This document shows, piece after piece, positions 1 through 5,145 of a stretch of 5,708 bases of DNA. The notes below the pieces were generated by a model that worked only from the letters and a program-made list of their open reading frames with translations, made no database searches and was not told the DNA's origin. Made by a program: the position numbers and the translations under genes. The DNA lies in assembly GCA_016930895.1 (NCBI GenBank), contig JAFGFV010000149.1:1-5708 (forward strand). The letters run 5' to 3'. The stretch is from Spirochaetales bacterium. Its GTDB lineage: Bacteria; Spirochaetota; Spirochaetia; SZUA-6; DRHE01. Each line of letters begins with the position of its first letter. The stretch's first letter is position 1.

Positions 1-69
1 CATAGCTCAGGTGGATAGAGCAACAGCCTTCTAAGCTGTGGGTCGCAGGTTCGAGTCCTGCTGGACGCG
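1..69 (+). tRNA. tRNA-Arg (anticodon UCU), 5' end cut by window edge
   Basis: The cloverleaf can be folded by eye. The D stem pairs 5-8 (GCTC) with 18-21 (GAGC). The anticodon stem pairs 23-27 (ACAGC) with 35-39 (GCTGT), closing a seven-base loop CTTCTAA with anticodon TCT at 30-32, which reads AGA and predicts arginine. The T stem pairs 45-49 (GCAGG) with 57-61 (CCTGC) around the loop TTCGAGT. The 3' acceptor strand is 62-68 (TGGACGC) with discriminator G69. Bases 1-2 (CA) pair with 62-63, so about five acceptor bases are missing to the left of the window. CCA is not encoded: CTCC follows the discriminator, so a CCA-adding enzyme would be needed. The gene is convergent with the minus-strand operon, whose last stop codon lies 38 bases away. 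Confidence 0.95.
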
Positions 70-107
70 CTCCTTCGATGGGTGGGGTGTGCTGCCCTGC
101 GGTGAGC

Positions 108-578
108 TCAGCCGTGGCCCTCCCCGGCCAGCATCGCGATCCCGTGCTCCATCACGGGGATCAGGATGCGGGTGCACAGGCGCACGGCCTTCACCGAGCC
201 GGGAAAGTTGACCACGATGCATCTTCCCCGCATCCCGGCGGCGCCCCGGGACAGCAGGGCGAAAGGGGTTTCCCGATAGGACTCCCGCCGCAGCGCCTCG
301 GCGATGCCGGGCAGCGCCCGCTCGCAGAAGGCCTCGGTAGCCTCGGGGGTCACGTCGCGGGGCCCTATGCCGGTGCCGCCGGTAGTGAGGACCCAGTCCG
401 AGGCGGTGTGGCTCCGCAGGGCCTCCAGGATGGCCTCCCGCTCGTCCGGTACCACCTGCCGACGGATTTCCGCAGTCGGGTACGCTTCTCTCAGCAGCCC
501 CTCGATCTCCGGCCCCGAGGCGTCGGCGTACTCTCCCCGGGAGGCCCGGTCAGAGATCGTAATAACACTCACTCTCAC
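108..578 (-). CDS. moaB: MoaB/Mog-family molybdopterin adenylyltransferase
   Basis: 156 aa, a typical length for the MoaB/MogA family. The family adenylylates molybdopterin with ATP in the cytoplasm, preparing it for metal insertion by MoeA. Visible motifs: ISDRAS near residues 8-13 after the first beta strand, PDE at 44-46, the hallmark TTGGTGIGPRDVTPEAT at 65-81, LSRG at 109-112 and NFPGS at 124-128 (usually NLPGS). The acidic residues at 45 and 75 fit the positions of the catalytic Asp pair of Mog/Cnx1G. The start chosen is GTG at 578-576, because GGGGAG lies seven bases upstream (586-591) and translation then begins directly with the family's first strand. A TTG at 611 would add 11 unconserved residues. 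The start lies inside the MOSC gene (29-base overlap, different frame), suggesting coupled translation. MoaB and MogA cannot be told apart here; with MoeA in the same operon, an adenylyltransferase role is the likelier reading. Confidence 0.93.
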   Translation of the reverse strand: MRVSVITISDRASRGEYADASGPEIEGLLREAYPTAEIRRQVVPDEREAILEALRSHTASDWVLTTGGTGIGPRDVTPEATEAFCERALPGIAEALRRESYRETPFALLSRGAAGMRGRCIVVNFPGSVKAVRLCTRILIPVMEHGIAMLAGEGHG

Positions 579-990
579 CGCTGATCTCCCCACCCCGCAG
601 GACCCGTGCAAAGATCCCCCTGCGGGGCATGAGGCAGTCCCCCAGGGTCTCGAACACGGCGCAGCCGTGGTGGCACTCCTTTCCGATCTGGGTCACCTCC
701 AACAGGGCCGAGCCCACGTGCAGGCGCGTGCCGATCGGCAGGGAGGGCAGGTCCACTCCGCGGGTGGTGATGTTCTCCGCGAAGTCTCCGTAATGAAGCT
801 CCACCCCCTTACCGCGCGCGGTATCGATGTCTTCGTCGGCCAGCAGCGACACCTGGCGATGCCAGTCTCGCGCGTGCGCGTCGCCGACGATCCCGTGCTT
901 CTCCCTCAGGCGCGCGCTTTCCACCGGGCGCTTCTGCTCGCCCACGCGCTCCGAAACGTTCACCGAAAGGATCCGGAAACTCCTTCTCAT
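550..990 (-). CDS. Short MOSC-domain protein
   Basis: 146 aa, essentially one stand-alone MOSC domain (the module of the C-terminus of molybdenum cofactor sulfurases). Family signatures seen: VGDAHA near 35-40, WHRQVSLL at 43-50, GDFAENI at 68-74, EVTQIGKECH at 98-107 and GDCLMPRRGIFARV at 117-130. Cysteines are at 106, 110, 119 and 142; Cys106 in the GKECH motif is the usual conserved cysteine. MOSC domains are thought to bind the pterin cofactor or carry sulfur, but the substrate of these short forms is not established. The ATG at 990-988 shares an ATGA with the moaC stop and follows a strong GGAGGGGAGGAGG purine run that also encodes the end of MoaC; the frame is open upstream to 1149, but that extension lies across moaC and has no family similarity. 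The position between moaC and moaB argues for a role in cofactor maturation, for example handling the pterin or a sulfur ligand; that is inference. Confidence 0.92.
   Translation of the reverse strand: MRRSFRILSVNVSERVGEQKRPVESARLREKHGIVGDAHARDWHRQVSLLADEDIDTARGKGVELHYGDFAENITTRGVDLPSLPIGTRLHVGSALLEVTQIGKECHHGCAVFETLGDCLMPRRGIFARVLRGGEISGESECYYDL
586..591 (-). promoter_or_regulatory. Ribosome binding site deciding the moaB start
   Basis: On the minus strand this reads GGGGAG, seven bases before the GTG at 578-576. It lies inside the end of the MOSC gene. It supports the GTG at 578 over the upstream TTG at 611. Confidence 0.6.
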
Positions 991-1454
991 GCCTCCTCCC
1001 CTCCGGCGGGCTCCTTGGTCTTTTCCAGCAGGTGGACCCCGCCGATGGACATTCCCTGGTCCACGGCCTTGCACATGTCGTAGATGGTCAGGGCCGCCAC
1101 GCTCACCGCGGTAAGGGCCTCCATCTCGATGCCGGTCTTGTCGGTGCACACCGCCCGGCTCTCGATTTCGATCGCGCCCTCACCGAGACGGAAATCCACG
1201 CTCACCTGGTCGATCGAGATGTTGTGGCACAGGGGGATGAGCTCCGCGGTGCGCTTGGCCGCCGCGATCCCCGCCACCCGGGCCACGGCCAGCACGTCCC
1301 CCTTCTCGACCAGGTTCTCCCGGACCAGCCGCAGGGTCTCCGGCCCCATGCTGATGCTTCCTCCGGCCCGGGCGGTCCTTCGCACCTTCGCCTTGCCCGA
1401 AACGTCCACCATCCGGGCGCGCCCCTGCTCGTCCACGTGGCTGAGATTCCCCAT
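987..1454 (-). CDS. moaC: Cyclic pyranopterin monophosphate synthase MoaC
   Basis: 155 aa (E. coli MoaC has 161). It converts 3',8-cyclo-7,8-dihydro-GTP, made by MoaA, to cyclic pyranopterin monophosphate in the cytoplasm. The start reads MGNLSHVDEQGRARMVDVS, the usual MoaC N-terminus. Residues matching the E. coli active site are present: Lys51 in KGDV, His77 in IPLCH, MEALTA at 111-116, and Asp126 and Lys129 in IYDMCKAVD. The C-terminal loop differs: after HLLEK it reads TKEPAGGEEA, where many homologues have SGGKSGDF-like residues; the Arg usually found in VRLLEK is His141. The ATG at 1454-1452 lies two bases after the moaA stop, with a GGGGG run just upstream. The same frame stays open leftward through moaA as far as 2198, but that part is an out-of-frame reading of moaA, not a fusion. 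The stop overlaps the MOSC start (ATGA). Confidence 0.97.
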   Translation of the reverse strand: MGNLSHVDEQGRARMVDVSGKAKVRRTARAGGSISMGPETLRLVRENLVEKGDVLAVARVAGIAAAKRTAELIPLCHNISIDQVSVDFRLGEGAIEIESRAVCTDKTGIEMEALTAVSVAALTIYDMCKAVDQGMSIGGVHLLEKTKEPAGGEEA

Positions 1455-1456
1455 CC

Positions 1457-2254
1457 CTAGCCCCCGATCCCGACCATGGGCCGGTTGGTGCACACCCCGC
1501 CGCGCTCGGGCTTGGCCGCGATCGTGCGCTTGAGGCTCCCTTCGATGTTGTCCAGGTCCAGGGGGATCTCGTCGTCGGAGTGCAGGCAGGGCTTGAGGGT
1601 CCCGTCGGCCAGGAGCCGGATCTTGTTGCAGCTCTCGCAGCGCGGGGGCCGGTCGAAGACGTAGTCGTTCCGCTTCTCTTCCCCCAGGGCGTAGTGGTTG
1701 ATCAGCTGCAGGGTCAAGCCTTTGGCGGCGCAGAAGCCCCGCATCTCCTCGATCTCCTGCGGCTCCGTGTCCTCCAGCACCACCATGTTGATCTTGATGG
1801 GGAATCCCGCCTCCCGGGCGGCCTCGATCCCTTCCAGCACCCGGCGGATATCCCCGACGCGGGTGATGTGGTGGTAGCGCTCCGGGTCGAGGGTGTCCAG
1901 GGAGATGTTTACGCTGTCCAGCCCGGCGCTGCGCAGAGGAGCGGCGTACCCGGCAAGCAGCACCCCGTTGGTGGTCATGCCTAGGTGCCGGACACCTTCC
2001 ACCTCCCGAATCATCCGCACCAGCTCCACGATCCCTCGCTTGACCAGCGGCTCCCCCCCGGTCAGTCTGATCTTGGTGAGTCCGAGACCCACGCCCACCC
2101 GCACCACTTGCACGATCTGCTCGAAGGACAGGAACTCCTCGTGGCTCCTCGCCGGCACGCCCTCGGCGGGCATGCAGTAGCGGCAGCGCAGGTTGCACTT
2201 GTCCGTCACCGAGATGCGCAGGTAGTTGATCTCGCGGTTATATGAGTCGTACAT
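1457..2254 (-). CDS. moaA: GTP 3',8-cyclase MoaA, compact form
   Basis: 265 aa radical SAM enzyme, short compared with the usual 320-340. It starts pterin synthesis by turning GTP into 3',8-cyclo-GTP. The SAM cluster motif is C20-x3-C24-x2-C27 (SVTDKCNLRCRYCMP), followed by LTGGEP at 64-69, TTNG at 94-97 and NISLDTLD at 116-123. The second cluster motif of true MoaA proteins is complete: C206-x2-C209-x13-C223. The protein ends in GIGG, the C-terminal Gly-Gly that is needed in MoaA. Arg13 matches GTP-contacting Arg17 of the S. aureus enzyme and Arg213 matches Arg268, but the Arg266 position is Lys211. About 50 residues are missing between roughly residues 191 and 200, just before the second cluster. 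The ATG at 2254 overlaps the end of moeA by 17 bases and follows GGAAGGAAG at eight bases. The intact cluster ligands and the neighbouring moaC support a working MoaA rather than a decayed one. Confidence 0.93.
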   Translation of the reverse strand: MYDSYNREINYLRISVTDKCNLRCRYCMPAEGVPARSHEEFLSFEQIVQVVRVGVGLGLTKIRLTGGEPLVKRGIVELVRMIREVEGVRHLGMTTNGVLLAGYAAPLRSAGLDSVNISLDTLDPERYHHITRVGDIRRVLEGIEAAREAGFPIKINMVVLEDTEPQEIEEMRGFCAAKGLTLQLINHYALGEEKRNDYVFDRPPRCESCNKIRLLADGTLKPCLHSDDEIPLDLDNIEGSLKRTIAAKPERGGVCTNRPMVGIGG

Positions 2255-3419
2255 CCAGCTCGCTTCCTTCCTTGATCTCCCGGTTCCCGCGCTCGATTCG
2301 GATCAGGCCGTCGGCGGCGCCCAGCGCATTCAGGTGCGACGACCCGTGATACGACAGAGGCCGGACGGCCGCCCCCTCCAGCCGGACCGGGCGGAAATCC
2401 ACCCGCTCCGCGTCCCGCCGCCGCAGGGTTTCGGCCAGGCGGGCCCGCACGACCGCCGGCCGATGCTCCAGACCCATCCAGCGGTACAGGAGGGTCTTCA
2501 CGAACACCTCGAAGATCACGAACGTGGACACCGGGTTCCCCGGCAGCCCGAACAGGTACTTGTCCTTCTTCTGGGCAAACAGCGTGGGCTTCCCCGGCTT
2601 GATGGCCAGCTTGTGAAACAGGATCCGCGCGCCCGTCCGCCGGACGACCTGCGGAACGTAGTCCAGATCGCCCATGGATACCCCGCCGGAGAGCAGGACG
2701 ACATCGTTCTCCTCCAGCGCCCGGGCCACGGCCTTCTCCAGGGACTCCGGCTCGTCGGCGACCGTCCCGTAGTAGGTGTACGGACACCCCACGCGGGACA
2801 CCTGGGCGCACAGCTGCCAGCCGTTGGAATTGTAGATCGCCCCGGGTCGCAGCTGCTCTCCGGGCTCGGCCAGCTCGCTGCCGGTGGTCACGATCCCCAC
2901 CTGCGGGGGCAGGGCCACCCGCACCGAGGCCACCCCCAGGGAGGCGAGGATGCCCACATCCTGGGGGCGGAGCATCTGGGGACCCAGCGCCGGTTCTCCC
3001 GCTTTGAGGTTCTCGCCGCGCTCGATGATGTTGCGGGCGGGCTCCGGGGTCACGACCCGGACCGCTCCGTCGACTTCCTCCGTGTATTCCACCCGGATCA
3101 CCTTGCCCGCCCCCACCGGCAGCATGGCGCCGGTCATGATCTTGGCGCACTCTCCGCGCTGAAGGGTGCGGCGGGGGATCGTACCGGCGGCGATCGTCTC
3201 CACCAGCCGGTAGCTCTGCAGGTCCTCGTCCCCTGCGACCGCGTACCCGTCCATGGCCGCCTTGGCGAAAGGCGGGGAATCGACCGTGGAGCGGACCTCT
3301 TCGGCCAAGGCCCTGCCCAGGCACTGCAGCAGGGGAAGCCTCTCGGTCAGCCCTCGGGCGGGCAGGCGCTCCAACACGCCCAGGGCCTGGTCGGGATCGA
3401 GCATGGTGTGCTTCGTCAT
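2238..3419 (-). CDS. moeA: Molybdopterin molybdenumtransferase MoeA
   Basis: 393 aa, normal length for MoeA. It uses adenylylated molybdopterin and inserts molybdate, or in a tungsten organism tungstate, to make the active cofactor. Motifs in order: PPFAKAAMDGYAV at 49-61 (the D/N/S of the classic FDNSAMDGYA are replaced, the MDGYA core is kept), AKIMTGAMLP at 92-101, IVTTGSEL at 176-183, YNSNG at 196-200, LSGGVSMGDLDYV at 243-255, KPGKP at 274-278 and GLPGNPVS at 291-298, then a C-terminal domain IV ending in ELDVRLI. The ATG at 3419-3417 is preferred because GGGG lies six bases upstream and the family alignment starts shortly after. A GTG at 3443 overlaps the tupC stop by one base (TAGTG) and would add eight residues, but has no ribosome binding site. 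Placement right after tupABC suggests that this copy may serve tungsten; the sequence alone does not prove metal preference. Confidence 0.96.
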   Translation of the reverse strand: MTKHTMLDPDQALGVLERLPARGLTERLPLLQCLGRALAEEVRSTVDSPPFAKAAMDGYAVAGDEDLQSYRLVETIAAGTIPRRTLQRGECAKIMTGAMLPVGAGKVIRVEYTEEVDGAVRVVTPEPARNIIERGENLKAGEPALGPQMLRPQDVGILASLGVASVRVALPPQVGIVTTGSELAEPGEQLRPGAIYNSNGWQLCAQVSRVGCPYTYYGTVADEPESLEKAVARALEENDVVLLSGGVSMGDLDYVPQVVRRTGARILFHKLAIKPGKPTLFAQKKDKYLFGLPGNPVSTFVIFEVFVKTLLYRWMGLEHRPAVVRARLAETLRRRDAERVDFRPVRLEGAAVRPLSYHGSSHLNALGAADGLIRIERGNREIKEGSELDVRLI

Positions 3420-3425
3420 CAGGTA

Positions 3426-3429
3426 CCCC
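3426..3429 (-). promoter_or_regulatory. Ribosome binding site deciding the moeA start
   Basis: On the minus strand this is GGGG within ACGGGGTACCTG, six bases before the ATG at 3419-3417. It is the only purine run at useful distance, whereas the alternative GTG at 3443 is preceded by AT-rich sequence without one. The core is short, so support is moderate. Confidence 0.45.
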
Positions 3430-3430
3430 G

Positions 3431-3448
3431 TATTAGACCTCACTAATA
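3431..3448. repeat. AT-rich inverted repeat at tupC/moeA junction
   Basis: Perfect six-base arms TATTAG (3431-3436) and CTAATA (3443-3448) flank the spacer ACCTCA. It straddles the tupC stop codon and lies 12 bases upstream of the preferred moeA ATG. It is one of the few AT-rich spots in the window. It could be an operator half-site pair next to an internal promoter, or chance; the arms are too short and too AT-rich, and lack a T run, to make a terminator. Confidence 0.4.
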
Positions 3449-4447
3449 TAATCGAATCGCCGAGGCCTTGAAAGTCACGTAGAACCGGACGCCCGGGCGG
3501 ATGCCCAGCCCCTCCGCCGAGTGTCGGGTCACCAGGGCCCCAAGCGGAAAACCGCAGTCCAGGGCGACCCGCGCCATGCGCTCGTCCGTCTGCAGCGCGC
3601 TCACCGTCCCCAGGAACTGGTTTTGGGCGCTGGTCTGGATCTCCTCCCTGGACAGGATCACGTCGTCCAGCCGCACCACGGCGGTGTTGAACTCCCCCTC
3701 CTGGGCCGGGCAGCGCAGCAGGCCGGCCCCGGTGCGGAAGTAGGTGAACTGATCATCCGAGGCCTCGACGGTGCCCTTGAGCACATTCTCCCTCCCAGGA
3801 ACCGCCCGCCCCTCCGCCAGGCGGACCAGGTGGTCCGCCAGGCGGTAGGCAAAGGCCTGGTGGTGGCTGCTCAGAACCACGGACTTCCCGCCTGCCGCCA
3901 CGCGGCGGAGCAGGGCCTCGATCAGCCCGGTGGAGGCGGCGTCCACGTTGGCGGTCGGCTCGTCGAGCAGCAGCACCTCCGGTTCGAGGGCCAGGGCGCG
4001 GGCGATGGCCACCCGCTGCCGCTCCCCGCCGGACAGGCGCCTGGCCTTGCGGTGCTCGAAGCCGGCCAGCCCCACCGAGGCGAGGGCGCCGGCCACGCGG
4101 CGCCGCAGGTCCGGGGCGGGGGTCCGGCGCAGGCGCAGGCCGTAACCTACGTTGCCCTGCACGCTGCCATCGAACAGATATGGGTCCTGGTGCACCAGCA
4201 CCGTCTCCCGCCGCAGCCGGGGCAGGGTCGCGGGGCCGAGGACCAGCCCTCGGTACCGGAGCGCGCCGCCGGTGGGCTGCAGGAGCCCGTTGAGCAGCTT
4301 GAGCAGGGTGGTCTTGCCCGAACCGTTGGCGCCGACCAGGACCGTGATCCCCCCGGGGACCATGATCAGCTCCGGCAGGTCCACGACCACGCGCTCCCCA
4401 TACCCGAAGCGCAGGCCCCTTGCCTCGAACAGCGGCTCAGCGCTCAT
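3443..4447 (-). CDS. tupC: Tungstate-type ABC importer ATPase with C-terminal TOBE/Mop region
   Basis: 334 aa cytoplasmic ATPase that would power the importer. ATPase domain, about 1-215: Walker A GANGSGKTT at 39-47, Q-loop Gln87 in VHQDPYLF, signature LSGGERQ at 138-144, Walker B VLLLDEP at 158-164 with catalytic Glu163, and H-loop His195. The remaining 120 residues are not part of the ATPase core. Residues about 274-334 (from NQFLGTVSAL through GALVTRHSAEGL to YVTFKASAIRL) look like a molbindin/TOBE domain, the oxyanion-binding fold that in ModC-type proteins senses molybdate or tungstate. The part between about 220 and 272 (GTVEAS to VRLDDVILS) looks like a divergent first repeat. The ATG at 4447 overlaps the tupB stop by 11 bases, with GGAG nine bases upstream. 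The tup assignment rests mainly on the adjacent TupA- and TupB-like proteins. Confidence 0.9.
   Translation of the reverse strand: MSAEPLFEARGLRFGYGERVVVDLPELIMVPGGITVLVGANGSGKTTLLKLLNGLLQPTGGALRYRGLVLGPATLPRLRRETVLVHQDPYLFDGSVQGNVGYGLRLRRTPAPDLRRRVAGALASVGLAGFEHRKARRLSGGERQRVAIARALALEPEVLLLDEPTANVDAASTGLIEALLRRVAAGGKSVVLSSHHQAFAYRLADHLVRLAEGRAVPGRENVLKGTVEASDDQFTYFRTGAGLLRCPAQEGEFNTAVVRLDDVILSREEIQTSAQNQFLGTVSALQTDERMARVALDCGFPLGALVTRHSAEGLGIRPGVRFYVTFKASAIRLY
3445..3473 (-). promoter_or_regulatory. Possible internal sigma70-type promoter upstream of moeA
   Basis: On the minus strand, TATATT (3445-3450) matches five of six bases of the -10 consensus. Exactly 17 bases upstream is TTTCAA (3468-3473), which matches only three of six of TTGACA. 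The position would start a transcript just before moeA, allowing the cofactor genes to be expressed apart from the transporter. The weak -35 box makes this a suggestion only. Confidence 0.25.
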
Positions 4448-5120
4448 GACGGATCACTCCGTGGAGGATGAAGTTCACGGCAAAGGCGATGGCCATGAGA
4501 ATGACCCCGAGGGCCAGCCCCAGCTCGAACTCCCCCTTGCTGGTCTCCAGGGCGATGGCGGTGGTCAGGGTGCGGGTGTACCAGCGGATGTTGCCGCCCA
4601 GCATCATGGCCACCCCCACCTCCCCCACCACCCTGCCGAAGCCCGACAGCACGGCGGACAGGATGGCAACGCGGCCTTCCCGGATGGTCATGCGGAACAC
4701 CTCCGCCCGCCCCGCCCCCAGGGTGATCAGGGTCTCCGGCAGGCGCGGGTCCAGGCGGCTCAGGGCGCTGTAGACCAGGGAGGTGATCAGGGGGAGGCAC
4801 AGGATGACCTGCCCGACATGCATCGCCGCGGGGGTGAACAGGATCCCGAGAAAGCCCAGGGGCCCGGCGCGGGAGATGAAGGAGTAGACGATCAGCCCGA
4901 CCACCACCGTGGGCAGGGCCATCAGGGTGTTCAGGAAGGCAATCAGGGACTTCTTGCCCCGAAAGTCCTTGAGACCGATCAGGAAACCCAGGGGAAGGCT
5001 CAGGGCCGAGGCGACCGCCACCGAAACCAGCGAGATGTGCAGGGAGGTCCAGGCGATGAAGTAGACCTCCCGGTCACCGGATAGAAGCAGCCGGATCGCC
5101 TGCCCAAAGGCCCCGAGCAT
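4437..5120 (-). CDS. tupB: Tungstate-type ABC importer permease
   Basis: 227 aa inner-membrane protein of the binding-protein-dependent permease class, close to the usual TupB length. Hydrophobic stretches suitable for membrane spanning are seen near residues 26-50, 60-82, 88-118, 150-175 and 199-222. The EAA loop that docks on the ATPase is at about 129-150 (ETLITLGAGRAEVFRMTI), with the conserved Gly at 135. MALPTVVVGL at 67-76 and GRVVGEVGVAMMLGGN at 162-177 are typical of the tungstate/TupB branch. The ATG at 5120 follows AGGGGA, with rather short spacing (four bases after AGGGG). There is a 25-base gap to the upstream gene and an 11-base overlap with tupC. A molybdate permease (ModB) is the alternative, but the neighbouring binding protein is of TupA type. 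Confidence 0.94.
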   Translation of the reverse strand: MLGAFGQAIRLLLSGDREVYFIAWTSLHISLVSVAVASALSLPLGFLIGLKDFRGKKSLIAFLNTLMALPTVVVGLIVYSFISRAGPLGFLGILFTPAAMHVGQVILCLPLITSLVYSALSRLDPRLPETLITLGAGRAEVFRMTIREGRVAILSAVLSGFGRVVGEVGVAMMLGGNIRWYTRTLTTAIALETSKGEFELGLALGVILMAIAFAVNFILHGVIRHER

Positions 5121-5129
5121 CGTTCCCCT

Positions 5130-5139
5130 GTCTGCAGAC
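5130..5139. repeat. Ten-base perfect palindrome in the tupA-tupB gap
   Basis: GTCTGCAGAC reads the same on both strands and sits inside the 25-base gap, just before the tupB ribosome binding site. It has no loop-forming length and pairing does not extend beyond it, so it may be chance. Confidence 0.3.
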
Positions 5140-5145
5140 CCCGCC

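Noticed and set aside
97..115. Small palindrome around TGAGCTCA at the moaB stop codon as a terminator
   Set aside because: The arms are short, the loop would be about four bases, and no T run follows on either strand.
31..222. Minus-strand 63-codon frame ending in QQDSNLRPTA
   Set aside because: The C-terminal part is the well-known false translation of the reverse strand of a tRNA gene; the rest overlaps the end of moaB in another frame.
1460..2198. Upstream extension of the moaC frame across moaA, which could suggest a large fusion
   Set aside because: This part is an Arg/Gly/Pro-rich out-of-frame reading of moaA; MoaC starts normally at the ATG 1454 with its own ribosome binding site.
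2206..3324. 372-codon minus-strand frame overlapping moeA
   Set aside because: Out-of-frame reading of moeA without any MoeA or other motif.
2238..3445. Moco/Tuco riboswitch upstream of moaA or moeA
   Set aside because: There is no leader space: moaA starts inside moeA and moeA starts within about 25 bases of the tupC stop. Such an element could only lie upstream of tupA, outside the window.
2226..3446. 406-codon plus-strand open frame opposite moeA
   Set aside because: Long antisense frames are common in GC-rich genes. The translation has no recognisable domain and is low in complexity, while the opposite strand is a clear MoeA.
3521..4471. 316-codon plus-strand open frame opposite tupC
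   Set aside because: Shadow of the ABC ATPase gene, rich in Gly, Gln, His and Pro with no domain.
4152..5084. 310-codon plus-strand open frame opposite tupB and the tupC start
   Set aside because: Shadow frame; no domain, odd composition, and it crosses two real genes.
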